A stretch of DNA of 64,000 nucleotides from Stenopsyche tienmushanensis. Taxonomy: Eukaryota > Arthropoda > Insecta > Trichoptera > Stenopsychidae. The stretch lies in the NCBI GenBank assembly GCA_008973525.1, contig WACJ01000114.1, positions 372,001 through 436,000 on the forward strand. Direction: 5' to 3'. The notes under the pieces are model-generated. The model did no database searches. It saw nothing but the letters and a program-made list of their open reading frames with translations, and was not told the DNA's origin. Every line of letters begins with the position of its first letter. Positions within the stretch are counted from its first letter, which is position 1. The position numbers were made by a program, and so were the translations under genes. Positions 1 through 11,190 of the stretch are shown here, one piece after another.

Positions 1-31
1 AGTCTTATTTATAATCTATTTTTTATTGAAG

Positions 32-3000
32 GCTACTCCAACAAAATATAATTGTGACTATTGTAATGTGGATGCTCCTAATAAAGTGTCGATGAACAAA
101 CATCTCAGGGCTTGCCATAAAGACAAATTACCAAGACGCAAAAATTGTGCCCTCAACATAGACGGTTATGATTCTGATGACGACGACGACGATGATGAGA
201 GCTTCGATGGCGATATTTCGAGTGAAATGATTGAATCCGAAAGCAAAACAGTGAGTATTTTAATATCAAGTTTGAAATTAATTGTCTATCGTTACTCGTG
301 TTTACAGGCGTATGATTTTTTTGTACAGGTGGGGCTTGTAACCACAAGCGGAGGAGGTGCCGTGGCTACCATTAAAGAAGAAAAAATAATCAAGGGCGAA
401 AACGAATCAAGATTGGTATTAGAAGTAATGTACCGATGCAGTGTTTGTGGCATAGAATATGATAGTCAACATTCCTACGCTGCTCATATGACGAAACATT
501 CTGGACCCTTGCCAAAAGGGGAAACAAATTTCCAGTAAATATATTTCATAATTAACATTCTATGAAACGCGCTTATAACACACATATATATATATATATA
601 TTGATTGTTGAGGAACGCTGCTATACATATATGAGGAGGACCGGAAAGAAATCAAAAAAAAAAATATTGCTTAAAAAAACATTTATTAAAAAAAAAACAA
701 CATATATCTAATCAATCAAATAGTTTCCCTCGTTTTCTATAACCTTTCGCCACCTATTGGGTAGTTTTTCGATGTCATTTTTGTAATAAAAAATTGGTTT
801 TTCATCGAAAAACTTTTGAATATGGATTTTCACATCGTCGAAAGTGATAAAACTTTTATTTCGAAGGGAGTGCTCCAATGATTTAAAAAGGTGATAATCA
901 GAGGGAACTATATCAGGAGAATAGGGTGACAATTTTTTTAAAAATAGCAATATATTTTAATTAACCACTTAAGGACAGACGCCGCACCGGTGCGGCATTT
1001 TCGCATTTTGCATGGGTGATTACACTACGCCTTATTCCGGGAGATCGTACATATGCATGATTCTATTTATTAGGTTTCGTTGTTCATGCATTTTTGACAT
1101 CCTTATAGTTAAAAATACTATCACTGGAATTTATTTTAATAGATAAAAATGAGATGGTTTAAATCTATTATTTCATTCTGAGTAAAAATTCAGGCCTGAA
1201 GTGGTTAATGTCAGTCGTCTCGTGCTCTAACATTAGCTGACATGTTATTTTGCTATTACGTGAAATCATGTGCACATATAGTTATGAGTTAATTTATTAT
1301 TAGTTTTAGCAAACTTTTTCAACATAGGCATTTTCTTAATGTGCCATATGCGAACCATCGAATGTAGGCGATCTCCATAGGAGATTTTACTGGGGAAAGT
1401 ATTTAATGTGGTGGTTTCCCGTTGCCTTCCACACGTGGTTAAATAAGGATAGGATTATTTGGAAAGGTAGGAGGGGAGAGGATCTATGAATGAGTAGCGA
1501 AATTATCATTATATATAAATTATTGTTGGAAATTCAATCACTCACTCATGGGCGTCCCTGCACGACTATTAATTGCTGCAGCATTTATTTCTTTAAATTC
1601 AGGAAAACGGGGTAAACCTGGATTTAGACGATCGATCAGAAATATTAATATTTCTGATCTTTCAAATTTATTGGTACGATGAATGTTTTTCCACAATCTG
1701 GATTTGAAGTCGAACCTTTAACAGCACTTAGTCAAGTCCTATTTTTATTAAATGTTAACCACACAGTGATTTTCTTGTGGTTGATTAAATGTCATTGTTG
1801 GTTTCATTTTTAATATCATTTGTATTATATGTTTATCTTTTATTTTGGCCTTTATATTTGAAATAATTTAAATAAGAATATATCTAATTGTTGCAGTTAT
1901 TGCTAGTATCACAGAAGTATGTTGACTTGCAGACTTGGGTTTTGACTAAAAAAAATCTTATATTAATCCTTTGAGTAGTGATTTAATTTTAAAATGACGT
2001 AAACATAGATGTTATATTCGTATGTACACCGCTTATTGTCCATATAAATCCACTTATCTCTCCACTCAGCGTAAATCAATCTTGTATATAAATATTGTTG
2101 ATAGCATGTTATATTCAGTAATTTCTTCACATAAACATAAAGAATACACTTGAAATCTATTAATTTGGGTTATCAATATTAGTTGATAAATTTGGGTTAA
2201 CGATCTATATAATGTACGCAAGACATTCCTCTATCTCTGTCTTTGAACTCAATGTGCAAGAATGCTCTTTCTATAATACGCAAGAGTACTCATCAAAGGG
2301 CTAATCATCCAATTATGATTTTAGGTGTACTATGTGTGATAAGGTATTTGCAAAAAGAAAAAATCTTAAGCAGCATGTTTTAACCCACAGCAAAGAAAAA
2401 ACCAATAAGTGCACTCTTTGTCATCGGTAAATATGATAAATAATTCACTTTTCAAATGATTTAATATAAAAATTCTTAATTGACTATATGTTTGTGTTTT
2501 TAGTGCATTTACTAGACCCGATCAACTTATTTTACATATGAATAATCATACTGGAAAAAAGAGGCATCAATGTCCTCACTGTGATAAAGGTAATCATAAT
2601 TTTTGTGGTAAATGATTATCTTTGAAGTAAATTCATATTTAAAATTAATTAAATATCTTTTAGGTTTCAATATGCTATCTACATTAAAAGATCACTTACG
2701 GACACATAGCGGAGAAAAACCTTATCTCTGTTCCATATGTGGAAAAGGTAAAACTATCAAATATCTCGAGGAATTCTTAATGTGCTTTAAATATTTTATT
2801 TTAATTATACTCTTAACTGAAATGACAATTTATAGGATTCTCTCAGAACACTAATTTAAAACAACATCTTATGAGACACTCCTCTACTAAACCATTCCCA
2901 TGTACAACATGCAGTGCACGATTTGTTTCAAAGGGTGAGCTTGATGCTCATCTAAGAAAGCACACTGGTGATCATCCGTTTGTGTGTGATACCTGTGGCA

Positions 3001-4913
3001 CAGGATTTACTACATCTAGTTCGTTGGTGAGATGTTTTGTTATATTGAAAATATTGTTGTTTTGCGTTGTTAAAGCATTTATCATGTAGAATATTTCATG
3101 CTGCGTCTTTAAACCATTCTGTACCGAAAACGCACATAGCGTGTTCATATGTAAATCCATTTTTCTCTCGGGACCGTGCAGCGTGTAATAAGCTTGTATA
3201 TCAATAAATGAACCTTAACACTGTTGATATTGTTTTGCATTAGCATACAATATTCATTTTCTTAATGTTCAACTTGCATAGCATCTGCTTGTTGTTGTTT
3301 AACTATTTTTGCCTATTAATATGTTGCGAAAATAAAAGAACAGGCTTGCCGTGCAATCCTGCTTTGTAAAGGAGTTGTGAACAAAAATCGTCAATGATGA
3401 TTGTATCTGCCTCAACTCCTAGATACTCATTTAGTTCTTACACGATGTTCGTAACAGAGCGATATAATCAATTGTGAGCAGAAAGTGCTTTTTGAAAAAT
3501 TAAGTTTAGTAATTAATGTGTATTTATTAGCATATAAGTTTTATTTGTACATTGCATTTGATATATTTTTAAAAAAATGGGCATCTCATTCTGCACCAAA
3601 TCTCCAACGAGTATTTAGACTTGTATACAGAACGACTTTGCTACCAATATATGAGTGTATGATGAGACGCAAGACACCCGTCTCTGTCTCGGACTTTGGG
3701 CACTCAAAGCGTTAAGCTATTTGTCATATATTTTTGCATTGCTCAATTTATTACGAATGTTCGGAATTCAAGGAACAATAATTATTTTATTAATTGAACC
3801 AACATATAACATACATAAATAGCTTGCAATTAACATAATCTATTTCTTGCATTGCGACTTAAATTTATTAATTTATTTGTTTTTGTCTGGCGACGATAAT
3901 ATAATGGGAACAATTATTTTAATTAAGATTTGTAATAAAAGTCTTGTCTGTTATCCTTTTTATTTTAAGCTGCATACATATGAATTATTCATATATTTAC
4001 AATTAAAACATAATTGGATAATATAAAATACATTTTTCAAACATTTCAATTTTATTTAGAGTAATTTTACTCAGCTAATTAGTCATTAATTAAAATCCAT
4101 CCTAGCTTTCTTGGAAATTCTTTTCTGTATTTTTTATTTGATTTTAATTTTTACAAACAATAGGCACAAAAATGTTGCATTCATTGCATTTGCACAAAAT
4201 TGAAGCAAATTATCAATTAATCAATTATTTCATTTTATTGAAAAAAGAATAAAAGTCAAGATGAATTTTAATAACGAATGTTTCTTTGCTATTATAAAGG
4301 TGAAACATAAGAGGATTCATTCAGGTGAAAGACCATATGCTTGCGATTTTTGTCCTTTGCGCTTCACAGCGCTGGGTACATTGAAAAACCATCGTCGCAC
4401 ACATACTGGTGAAAAACCTTTTGCTTGTCCGCACTGTGCAAGAGCGTTTGCTCAGAAAAGTGACTTGGTAAGATGTAATCATTAAAAGTGATTATTTTGC
4501 TAATGATTTGTCATACATTATAATTTATGGAAAATCTTCTAGGTATCTCATATTAGGACCCATACTGGCGAACGACCATATGTTTGTGCAACTTGTGGAG
4601 CTCCTTATCAACAGTCATCTGCATTGAAAGCACATATTAGAAATCATCATCCTTTAGGTAATACATTTTTTTTTAATAAGAACCGTCATAATTAAATATT
4701 ATTTTCTTGCAATACATATTTTAAATAGTACTTTTTAGTTCCTTTTATATTGTTTTTTAATTAATTTAAAATATATTTATAGTTAACAAAATGGGTGGAA
4801 ATGTGTCAGTTCAAAATCAATTACCCAAAGAGGAAGAAGAAGAAAAGAAGTTGCCCTTAGAATTTAAGGAGGATTCTGAAAACACAGAATATGTCCATAT
4901 GGAAGTGTCATAA
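32..4913 (+). CDS. C2H2 zinc-finger protein, 3' portion (5' end outside window)
   Basis: Nine exons join with GT-AG borders and matching phase: 32-250, 329-534, 2325-2426, 2504-2589, 2664-2747, 2836-3026, 4300-4467, 4543-4657, 4783-4913 (stop TAA at 4911-4913). This gives 433 visible residues. Eleven C2H2 fingers can be read (C-x2-C ... H-x3-5-H). The first two are spaced apart, the later nine run nearly in tandem with linkers such as SGEKPY, TGEKPF and TGERPY. Several fingers are split by introns just after the second Cys. A run of Asp (DDDDDDD) follows finger 1 and an acidic Glu-rich tail ends the protein after finger 11. Tandem TGEKP-linked fingers imply sequence-specific DNA binding in the nucleus (family knowledge); the target is unknown. 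The N-terminus is missing because the sequence begins in an intron (acceptor TTGAAG at 26-31). AATAAA lies at 5104-5109. I do not recognise a specific orthologue. Confidence 0.9.
700..957 (-). mobile_element. mariner transposase C-terminal fragment
   Basis: The minus strand encodes about 80 residues of a mariner-type transposase tail. The motif [16 protein letters not shown] holds the third catalytic Asp of the DD34D triad (family knowledge), followed by a [18 protein letters not shown] C-terminus. HTH and first two catalytic Asp regions are absent, so it cannot encode an active enzyme. It sits directly against the TTAA-flanked MITE starting at 965. Confidence 0.8.
965..1204. mobile_element. 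piggyBac-type MITE (240 bp, TTAA target sites)
   Basis: TTAA occurs at 961-964 and 1205-1208. The ends are inverted: left CCACTTAAGGAC and right GGCCTGAAGTGG (reverse complement CCACTTCAGGCC). No coding sequence is present. A perfect 16-bp palindrome, GCCGCACCGGTGCGGC, lies near 981-996. TTAA duplication and CC-start inverted ends are typical of piggyBac-mobilised elements (family knowledge); assignment is inferred. Confidence 0.7.
1342..1725 (-). repeat. tRNA-derived SINE, copy 1 (degenerate, intronic)
   Basis: Minus-strand copy of the SINE that is best preserved at 39991-41480. It shares the GATCTCCATAGGAG segment, the CACACGTGG block, the palindromic TATATA core and the Pol III B-box-like segment GGTTCGGGTTCAAATCC in diverged form (near 1693-1722, reading on the minus strand). 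The tRNA-like head is truncated. Confidence 0.75.
1963..2305. repeat. TTAA-ended dispersed repeat with CCTTTGAGTAG terminus
   Basis: Left end TTAATCCTTTGAGTAGTG and right end ACTCATCAAAGGGCTAA form imperfect inverted termini. The interior shares blocks such as GATAAATTTGGGTTAACGATCTAT with 51.5-51.8 kb and with the last 100 bases of the window. No ORF. It looks like a non-autonomous TTAA-target element; the family name is not known to me. Confidence 0.55.
3090..3718. repeat. Diverged copy of the CCTTTGAGTAG repeat family in the zinc-finger gene intron 6
   Basis: The right end GCACTCAAAGCGTTAA (3700-3715) and the preceding GACGCAAGACACCCGTCTCTG match the 3' part of the repeat at 1963-2305. 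The left limit is uncertain. The remaining intron (3719-4299) is AT-rich with nothing recognisable. Confidence 0.4.
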
Positions 4914-5893
4914 TTTAAAAAAAAAAAAAAATGAAGATGTGTATTGTAATAATACTAACCTGTGAAAATATCTCTTTTATATTTAATATTGGAAAAATAA
5001 TATATTACTTCATTCAGTGGCGTGTTTTCAAATCATAAATCTATAATTAATCACAAGGTCAATTTTAACAAAATCGTCACTAATATATTTGCACGTTGAT
5101 AACAATAAAATTAAACGAAACGATTGGTTCAACATTAAAAGATAAATTTATTCATTTAATTTTTTAAAACGTGTAACAAATATAATTTTTTACCTTGTAT
5201 TACAAAAGATGTATGAAAAAAAAAAACAATAAATTCTATTTGTTAAATTGCAAGATAATGAACTTCTCCGATGGTTAAAGAAACAATTTAAATGACCAGT
5301 GATTTTAGGGCATAAGAATGCCAGCAAAAAACTTACTTCGCTAATCATACAAATAAATTAAGATCATTTCAAAAAATCATATATAAACAAAATGATCAAT
5401 CAAAGCAAAACTTTGAATTTTCATATTTTATTTCAATATTAATTTCAGTTATGTTTATAGTTTTACTTTATGACATTTATGATTTACATAGGAATATTTT
5501 TGTGAACATTTTATTTGAAACCAATTACCTGAATAGGAATTGATTATTTTTTCCTTACTATATTTTCTTAACATCATTGTCTATGCCGTTTTTATTTTAT
5601 CGTTATTTTATTATTATATTTATTTCTAATTGCCATAATTTGGATGTGGATATGTTCTTTTTTCTGAACAAATATATTTTTAGTTTAAGGTAATAAACTG
5701 GTTTCTTTTATAGTGCCAAGATTGGCACCCATGATTATACGTTAGTGTTTAAGATAAAAAAACTTATTTTATAGTGTTATCTGCACGTTTGCCATTGAAT
5801 TTTTATTGCAACTGTAATTTTTTGAGAGGATTATTTATGTCTTATATAAGGGTTACTAGATTTTAATCGATTATTCAAGGGCAAGTTTTTTAA
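4914..5893. other. 3' flank of the zinc-finger gene; AT-rich
   Basis: Contains the likely 3' UTR of the zinc-finger gene with AATAAA at 5104-5109 and a second one near 5229. No coding potential or repeats recognised beyond homopolymer A runs. Confidence 0.6.
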
Positions 5894-7110
5894 CCCTTTA
5901 GGCTCCAAGATTTTTTCATAAAAGTTCCCACCAACTCCAAGCCATTTTTTGTATATTTCTTAAAAAAATGATCGTATGGAATAAAATGAAAAATTGGGGG
6001 TTTATCAATAAAAAAAATAGTGTTTTGTTATGCAGGATGTTTATTAAATATATTAGCAATTTTATTTGATTTATTAATTTTTGTAATCATGTAATATATG
6101 ATATTTGTTAAAGACATCTTTAGAACGAAGCGTTGGTTTCCTTTCATACGTGTCTGAAAAATATAGCATTTGCTTTCATCCTTTTTCAGTTTCACGGTCT
6201 GAATACACCATATAGTCTCTATAATTCCTCTCTGATCTATTATAAATAAAATGAGAACTTCTATCTAATCGTTGATCGTGATCAGTTGACGACAATCGTC
6301 CCGATTTGGACTTCGTAAAACCGCGAAAGTTACCAATAAGTTGCATCGCATGAAACAATATGATGTGCGTATTAATCTGCCGTGTTCACCCCACCCATAT
6401 TTTTAATGTAATCTAAAATGACTACTGGCTTGTTTATTAGCTCATATTGATTAGATTGGTATGGGGTTGTCCTTGCTATTCTTCTCATTGATCGGGATGT
6501 TGACGTATGCTTTGTACTAAGCATTGTGACTATTATTTTGTCTCACCAAGCTAATACTAAAGTATCTTGTTTTCTATATGCTATCTTTCGTTCCACAGCT
6601 AATCTTGGTTTTTTTTTAATACAATTGGGTAAACCCATCCTGTAGATTATTATCGTGCCAGTGAGAAAACATTTCCTTTTAAGGAGTTCTCCAGCAAGGG
6701 TTGGATTGGTGTAAAACCTATCCGTAAATATATGATAGCCTTTTTTGTCTTAGTTCGCCTGTTGTAGATTATTAAAAAGGGGTAGAATAAAAAACAGATA
6801 AAATGTAAAAATATACGTACTATCAAAATAATATTGAATTACTGGACACAAATAATTTTCAAGATGTTCACTGCACCACAACTCGACGCAGACCATTGTT
6901 TTATGCTCTTTACCTACACCGATTCAATTCACCTGAACCAATTATTTTCCACATTCCAGATGACAAATTAATGGCCAGACAATAAGACAGTAATTTTAGA
7001 GTATTCACTTGATTCATACATTTAAAAAAATATCAAAATCTTATTTGAAGTTCATTATAACTGCCCGAGAAAAAACTGGCCACGCGTAGTGGCCATAGGA
7101 GTTGTAAGGG
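5894..7110 (-). mobile_element. piggyBac transposon remnant with intact TTAA flanks
   Basis: The element is bounded by TTAA at 5890-5893 and 7111-7114. Ends are inverted: left CCCTTTAGGCTCC, right GGAGTTGTAAGGG. The minus strand across about 6150-6790 encodes broken piggyBac transposase: segments KKGYHIFTDRFYTNPTLAGE, KPVVILDYIKNMGGVNTAD and a short C-terminal stretch ending near RETEKG. The FTDRFYTNP and GGVNTAD motifs are hallmarks of the DDE domain (family knowledge). Several stop codons and frameshifts break it. At 1.2 kb it is half the usual autonomous length, so it is an internally deleted, inactive copy. A GGCCACGCG/CGCGTAGTGGCC-like hairpin lies just inside the right end. Confidence 0.85.
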
Positions 7111-9943
7111 TTAATAGATATAATTAAAATATTAATAAAATAGTTATAATTTCGCTACTCATCCCAATCTTTCGATAATATACAATGTTTTCTCTCACAA
7201 AATTTTATTTTCATAATTAAATTATAAACCTGGTTTTATAATTTAAAAAAATGCTGTATTGATCTAAAAAAAATCTAGTAACCCCACATTTTCACAGCAA
7301 TAATGCAAGATTAATTAAGTTTTAATTGATACGTATATCTGTAATTTTTTGTAATCAGTCAATCCTGAATGATGTTTTCGATCCTGTGGTAGACCAAATT
7401 TGGAATTAAGAAAAAAAGGGAGTTGTTTTAATACTATTTTAATTACATACAATGTGATTTCATTTTTTGCTAGTAATCTTATTTTATTTATCGTTAGTCC
7501 TTGCCTTGTATGGAGTGTATTAATAATATGATTCTCGTCCAGTGTTTGGATATTTTTTGATACTGTTTGATTTCTTGATCTACAATTTGTCTCATTAATA
7601 TATTGGACTAGTTCTTTCTTTGTATATGTTAACTTTTATAATGATAAGATACAAAAATCTACAACTTCTTTTTAGGCATAGGCTTTCGCTATTGTCGTAT
7701 TGAATTAAAACTATACTTTTGTTGGATGACTGTTGATTTTTACATAAATTCCACATATTAGTGCTTCATAGAATTTCATAATTTATATGGAATAATTAAC
7801 ATTTAGTTTTACACCCCTTTTTTTAAATATGACAAACTTGAAATAGTGGATTTATTGTATCGTTTTTTGATATATTACATACATAATAAATGTTTCAATT
7901 TGGCATTTAGAATCATCACAAGTAATTTTGGAAGCTGTAATATAAATTGGTCGATAAAAAATTTACTTATTTATCATTTAGAAAGTAATTTTATTATGCA
8001 AGATGATGAATAAAATTTCAATAAACAGAAAAATGTAGATTGAGAAATAAAATAGTTAATTTTTTATAAGTAAAGTGATATACATATTATAGTTCTACGT
8101 TTAATACAATATTCACATTTTAAAAACGTATATTGTAGTTTTTTATCATAAGATAATTTTTACAGTAGTTTTAAGTCATGCTACTCAGACATTCGATATT
8201 TTTATAACAATTGTTATAATATATTTTATATTAGTTATTTTTTCTTACTTTCAAAACAACAAAAATGTATTGGCATTTCAAACAACTAAAAACATTTCAA
8301 TCCTTATAAGAATATTAGGAATATTCCTTACTATTTTTTTATATCAAATGTCTGAATTTTCTTTGCCCGTCTATATAAATTGTGATGAAATGTTTTACAT
8401 CAATATAATTTTTTCTTTGTATTATTTCATGATAGCTCTTAAAAAATGTATAAAAGTTTTATTAGCTACTTTTTTTTGTTTTCAATGAATGCATCAACAG
8501 TTAATATGTAATAAAGTGGGGTATTAATACCTTATTTACTGAACTTAACTAAACTCCTTCCCTAGTCCAGATGATGTAATCTATTCATATTTATATTCGA
8601 ATATGAGCCAAGATACAAATTTTAGCTGTGTAGTGCAAGTCGTTATTTATAAAACATAAAATAGCTTCTACAGAAGATTACATTGACTTTAATAAGTTAA
8701 GTTTTGCTTCATTTTGATATTTCAAATGTGCGTTATCCTTCGGTTTACGTTATGGAACAGTTTTTCAAATCACTGCATATATGATACTTAAAAGAAAATG
8801 ATCTCTCTTATTATCTTGTTTCAGTATTGTTACCAATTTGCATAACTTTTCTTGCTGTATCCATTTAGGGTGGATTTCATCTAATCACAATTCAATATAT
8901 GATTATTTTAATACAAATCATGATTAATTTAGAACAGTCTCACAATCAAAACGTTGCTATTAGACAAACCCAGTATTAATACAAAGTAATTTCCATTATT
9001 GAGTTAAAATAACCGTCTTGGTCTATCTTGACCCTTTGCATGCGATTTGTTTTGGACCGATTGACTTCTTTCCATTATGGAGTACAATAATGATAAAATA
9101 TGTATAACAAAACGATACTACTTTTTTAATACGAGATAACAAAATAAATTTAATAACCTTTGAAAATTATTATATTAAAATTTTTCTATCAATCAGTCCC
9201 AGCTGTTGCTATTACCTAGAAACACTTGGAGCAAACATCTGTTCCATTGTTCTTGGAATTCTTTTGATGGAATTTCATACAATATCAGTTGAGCGTACAC
9301 ATGTTGCATTTTTTTAATACCTTGTTATACCTGATTTCATTTCAAAGTCCCGGGACGTCTCAAAACTGAATCCCTAGTCCCAACCAAGGTCCTTAATTTA
9401 TTTTTTAACATCGACTTTTCTAGATTTAAATTTGTCCATCAACGTTGGAATATTTTTTTAACTCAAAACATTCTACGAATAGTATACCATTTATAAAAAA
9501 TGCTGGGTTCATCTAATATTACATAGTTGAATTTATAACGAAACTGCGATTGTATAAAATGATGGACGACTGCATTAATTGTATTTTATTTTCTAAATGC
9601 ACTATTTTTAAAGTAAATATGTAAATTAATAGCAAGCTAACTTTGTTTTTTCTTTTTTAAATATAGAATTCGTTGTGAATTTCACAGGTTTATCGTTAAT
9701 GTTCCAAAATTTAAAATCTACCAGGAAAGTTTTGTACGTTTATGAAGCGGAAAATAATATTTTTTCACACATTTAATAAAATGTTTATTGTCCAATATAA
9801 TTTCTGTCGTTACTTAACTTATCACCTTTTGTTAGCGTGATGGCAATTTGTAAATACTATTGATTAAACCATTGATTTACTGAGAGTATCTCTTCAAATT
9901 GATGCCCAATGACAACTCGATTATTCAAAAAAAAATTACTTAA
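7111..9943. other. AT-rich intergenic DNA, nothing recognised
   Basis: No splice-bounded exon, transposase motif, terminal inverted repeat or RNA gene was found. Short ORFs here (for example 8270-8488) have no recognisable domain and an AT-driven composition. Confidence 0.6.
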
Positions 9944-11190
9944 GGGGGGAAACCAGTTTAGGAGGCAGATTTTTTAGTGTTTTTCGTGATTTTTTTTAAC
10001 AGTGAAAGAATAATTAGGATTTGTTTAAACTTTGAGAATATCTTATTAATATTTTGAAGTACATCTGAATTTTTTTTTAATTCATCCGGAAATATCCGAG
10101 TTATAAGCTGTTGTAAATGGAAGGTCGCCATCAGAGTTTGCTATTGGCGGGAATTGTAAGTCACAATTTTTTATTAAAATCAATACAATATTTTGATTTT
10201 ATTAATAATATATTTTTTAAGAGTATAAAACCAGTTTAGATTAAAAATTACGTGTTTTAGGTGTGTCTTAACACTATAACAGCAACTCTTCGTTTTCTTC
10301 ATACGCATATTTTTGAGCTTTCCGAGTTTCCTTGGTCTCCGCTGCGCTGCATCTATTCTGTCGGTTGATCCATTTGCCGTACATAATTAAAGCTCTGCGA
10401 ACCAACAATTACTCTCAGCTCGTTTATAATCATAACAAGTGCTGAATTCCCTTTATTCAATAAGGCAAAAACCATAAATGCTGCAGCCTTGATTACTTTT
10501 GGGCCAGAATTTAGTTGATTTGAAAAGCCAAACGTCAAGTTGAAACATTCGTTTGCATTCTGCGTGTGATCACCTAAACATCTCTTCAGTAATTCATATT
10601 TCAACAAATCTTATATATATATATTGGAAGAATTTATCTCTGAAGGTCAGAAGTGCAATGGAGAAAAGTGTGCTTCAGGTTCCGTTCCAAGCGTTTTAGC
10701 TTTCTTTGCTGCCACTTGCATCTTCACTAAAACTTGATTGATTCTTGATGTGTCGATTTCCGTGGATGGATCTGTTACGCGATTTACTACGTCGGTCTTT
10801 GGTATTCTGTTTTCCTTTCAAATAAGATTATATTTTAACTTTCAACACATACTAGGAAGGCCAAAGCTAAACTGATGATAACCGACGCTCTGTCGAAATG
10901 ATACCAATGCTTCTAGTTAAAACCTCTATTTTAAGAATTTCTTTTTTCTTCCCGTAATACAGGGATATAGAGCTAGGTAGTGAACTACTACTGTGTTTAC
11001 TGTGCGGCCACTCCGTACTACGTGTTGCGTGCTCCAGCACTGATTTGCGTTCACTATAGTGCTCATAACATCGGAAAAAATCAGAGTTTTGTTGTAAAAT
11101 TTTGAAAATATATTCTTTAATAGTTTTACTAATGATTTATAAAATAAAATAAAAATTGATTTTTCGAACCGTCTTAACTGGTTTCCCCCC
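9944..11190 (-). mobile_element. TTAA-target DNA transposon remnant, GGGGGG-ended family, copy A
   Basis: Left end after TTAA (9940-9943) is GGGGGGAAACCAGTTTA; right end is TAACTGGTTTCCCCCC, a near-perfect inverted match, followed by TAAA (mutated TTAA). The minus strand at 10353-10607 encodes a fragment with [18 protein letters not shown] and then a hydrophobic segment. The same HTQNANE block recurs at 59.56 kb and 55.4 kb. TTAA target plus G-rich termini suggest the Kolobok superfamily, but that is inference; I cannot see a full DDE domain. Confidence 0.65.

Larger units (their letters stand above)
535..2324 (+). other. Intron 2 of the zinc-finger gene, filled with mobile-element remnants
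   Basis: This 1.8-kb intron separates finger 2 from finger 3. It holds a TA dinucleotide run near 584-602, a minus-strand mariner fragment, a 240-bp TTAA-flanked MITE, a minus-strand SINE copy and a TTAA-ended repeat, each listed separately. Outside these I see only AT-rich sequence. Confidence 0.75.

Noticed and set aside
153..347. Minus-strand ORF opposite the first zinc-finger exons
   Set aside because: It is the shadow of the Asp-rich exon; its [13 protein letters not shown] composition is the complement of GAC/GAT repeats.
8270..8488. Plus-strand 72-aa ORF rich in Ile/Phe
   Set aside because: Composition follows AT-rich DNA, with no domain, promoter or splice sites.
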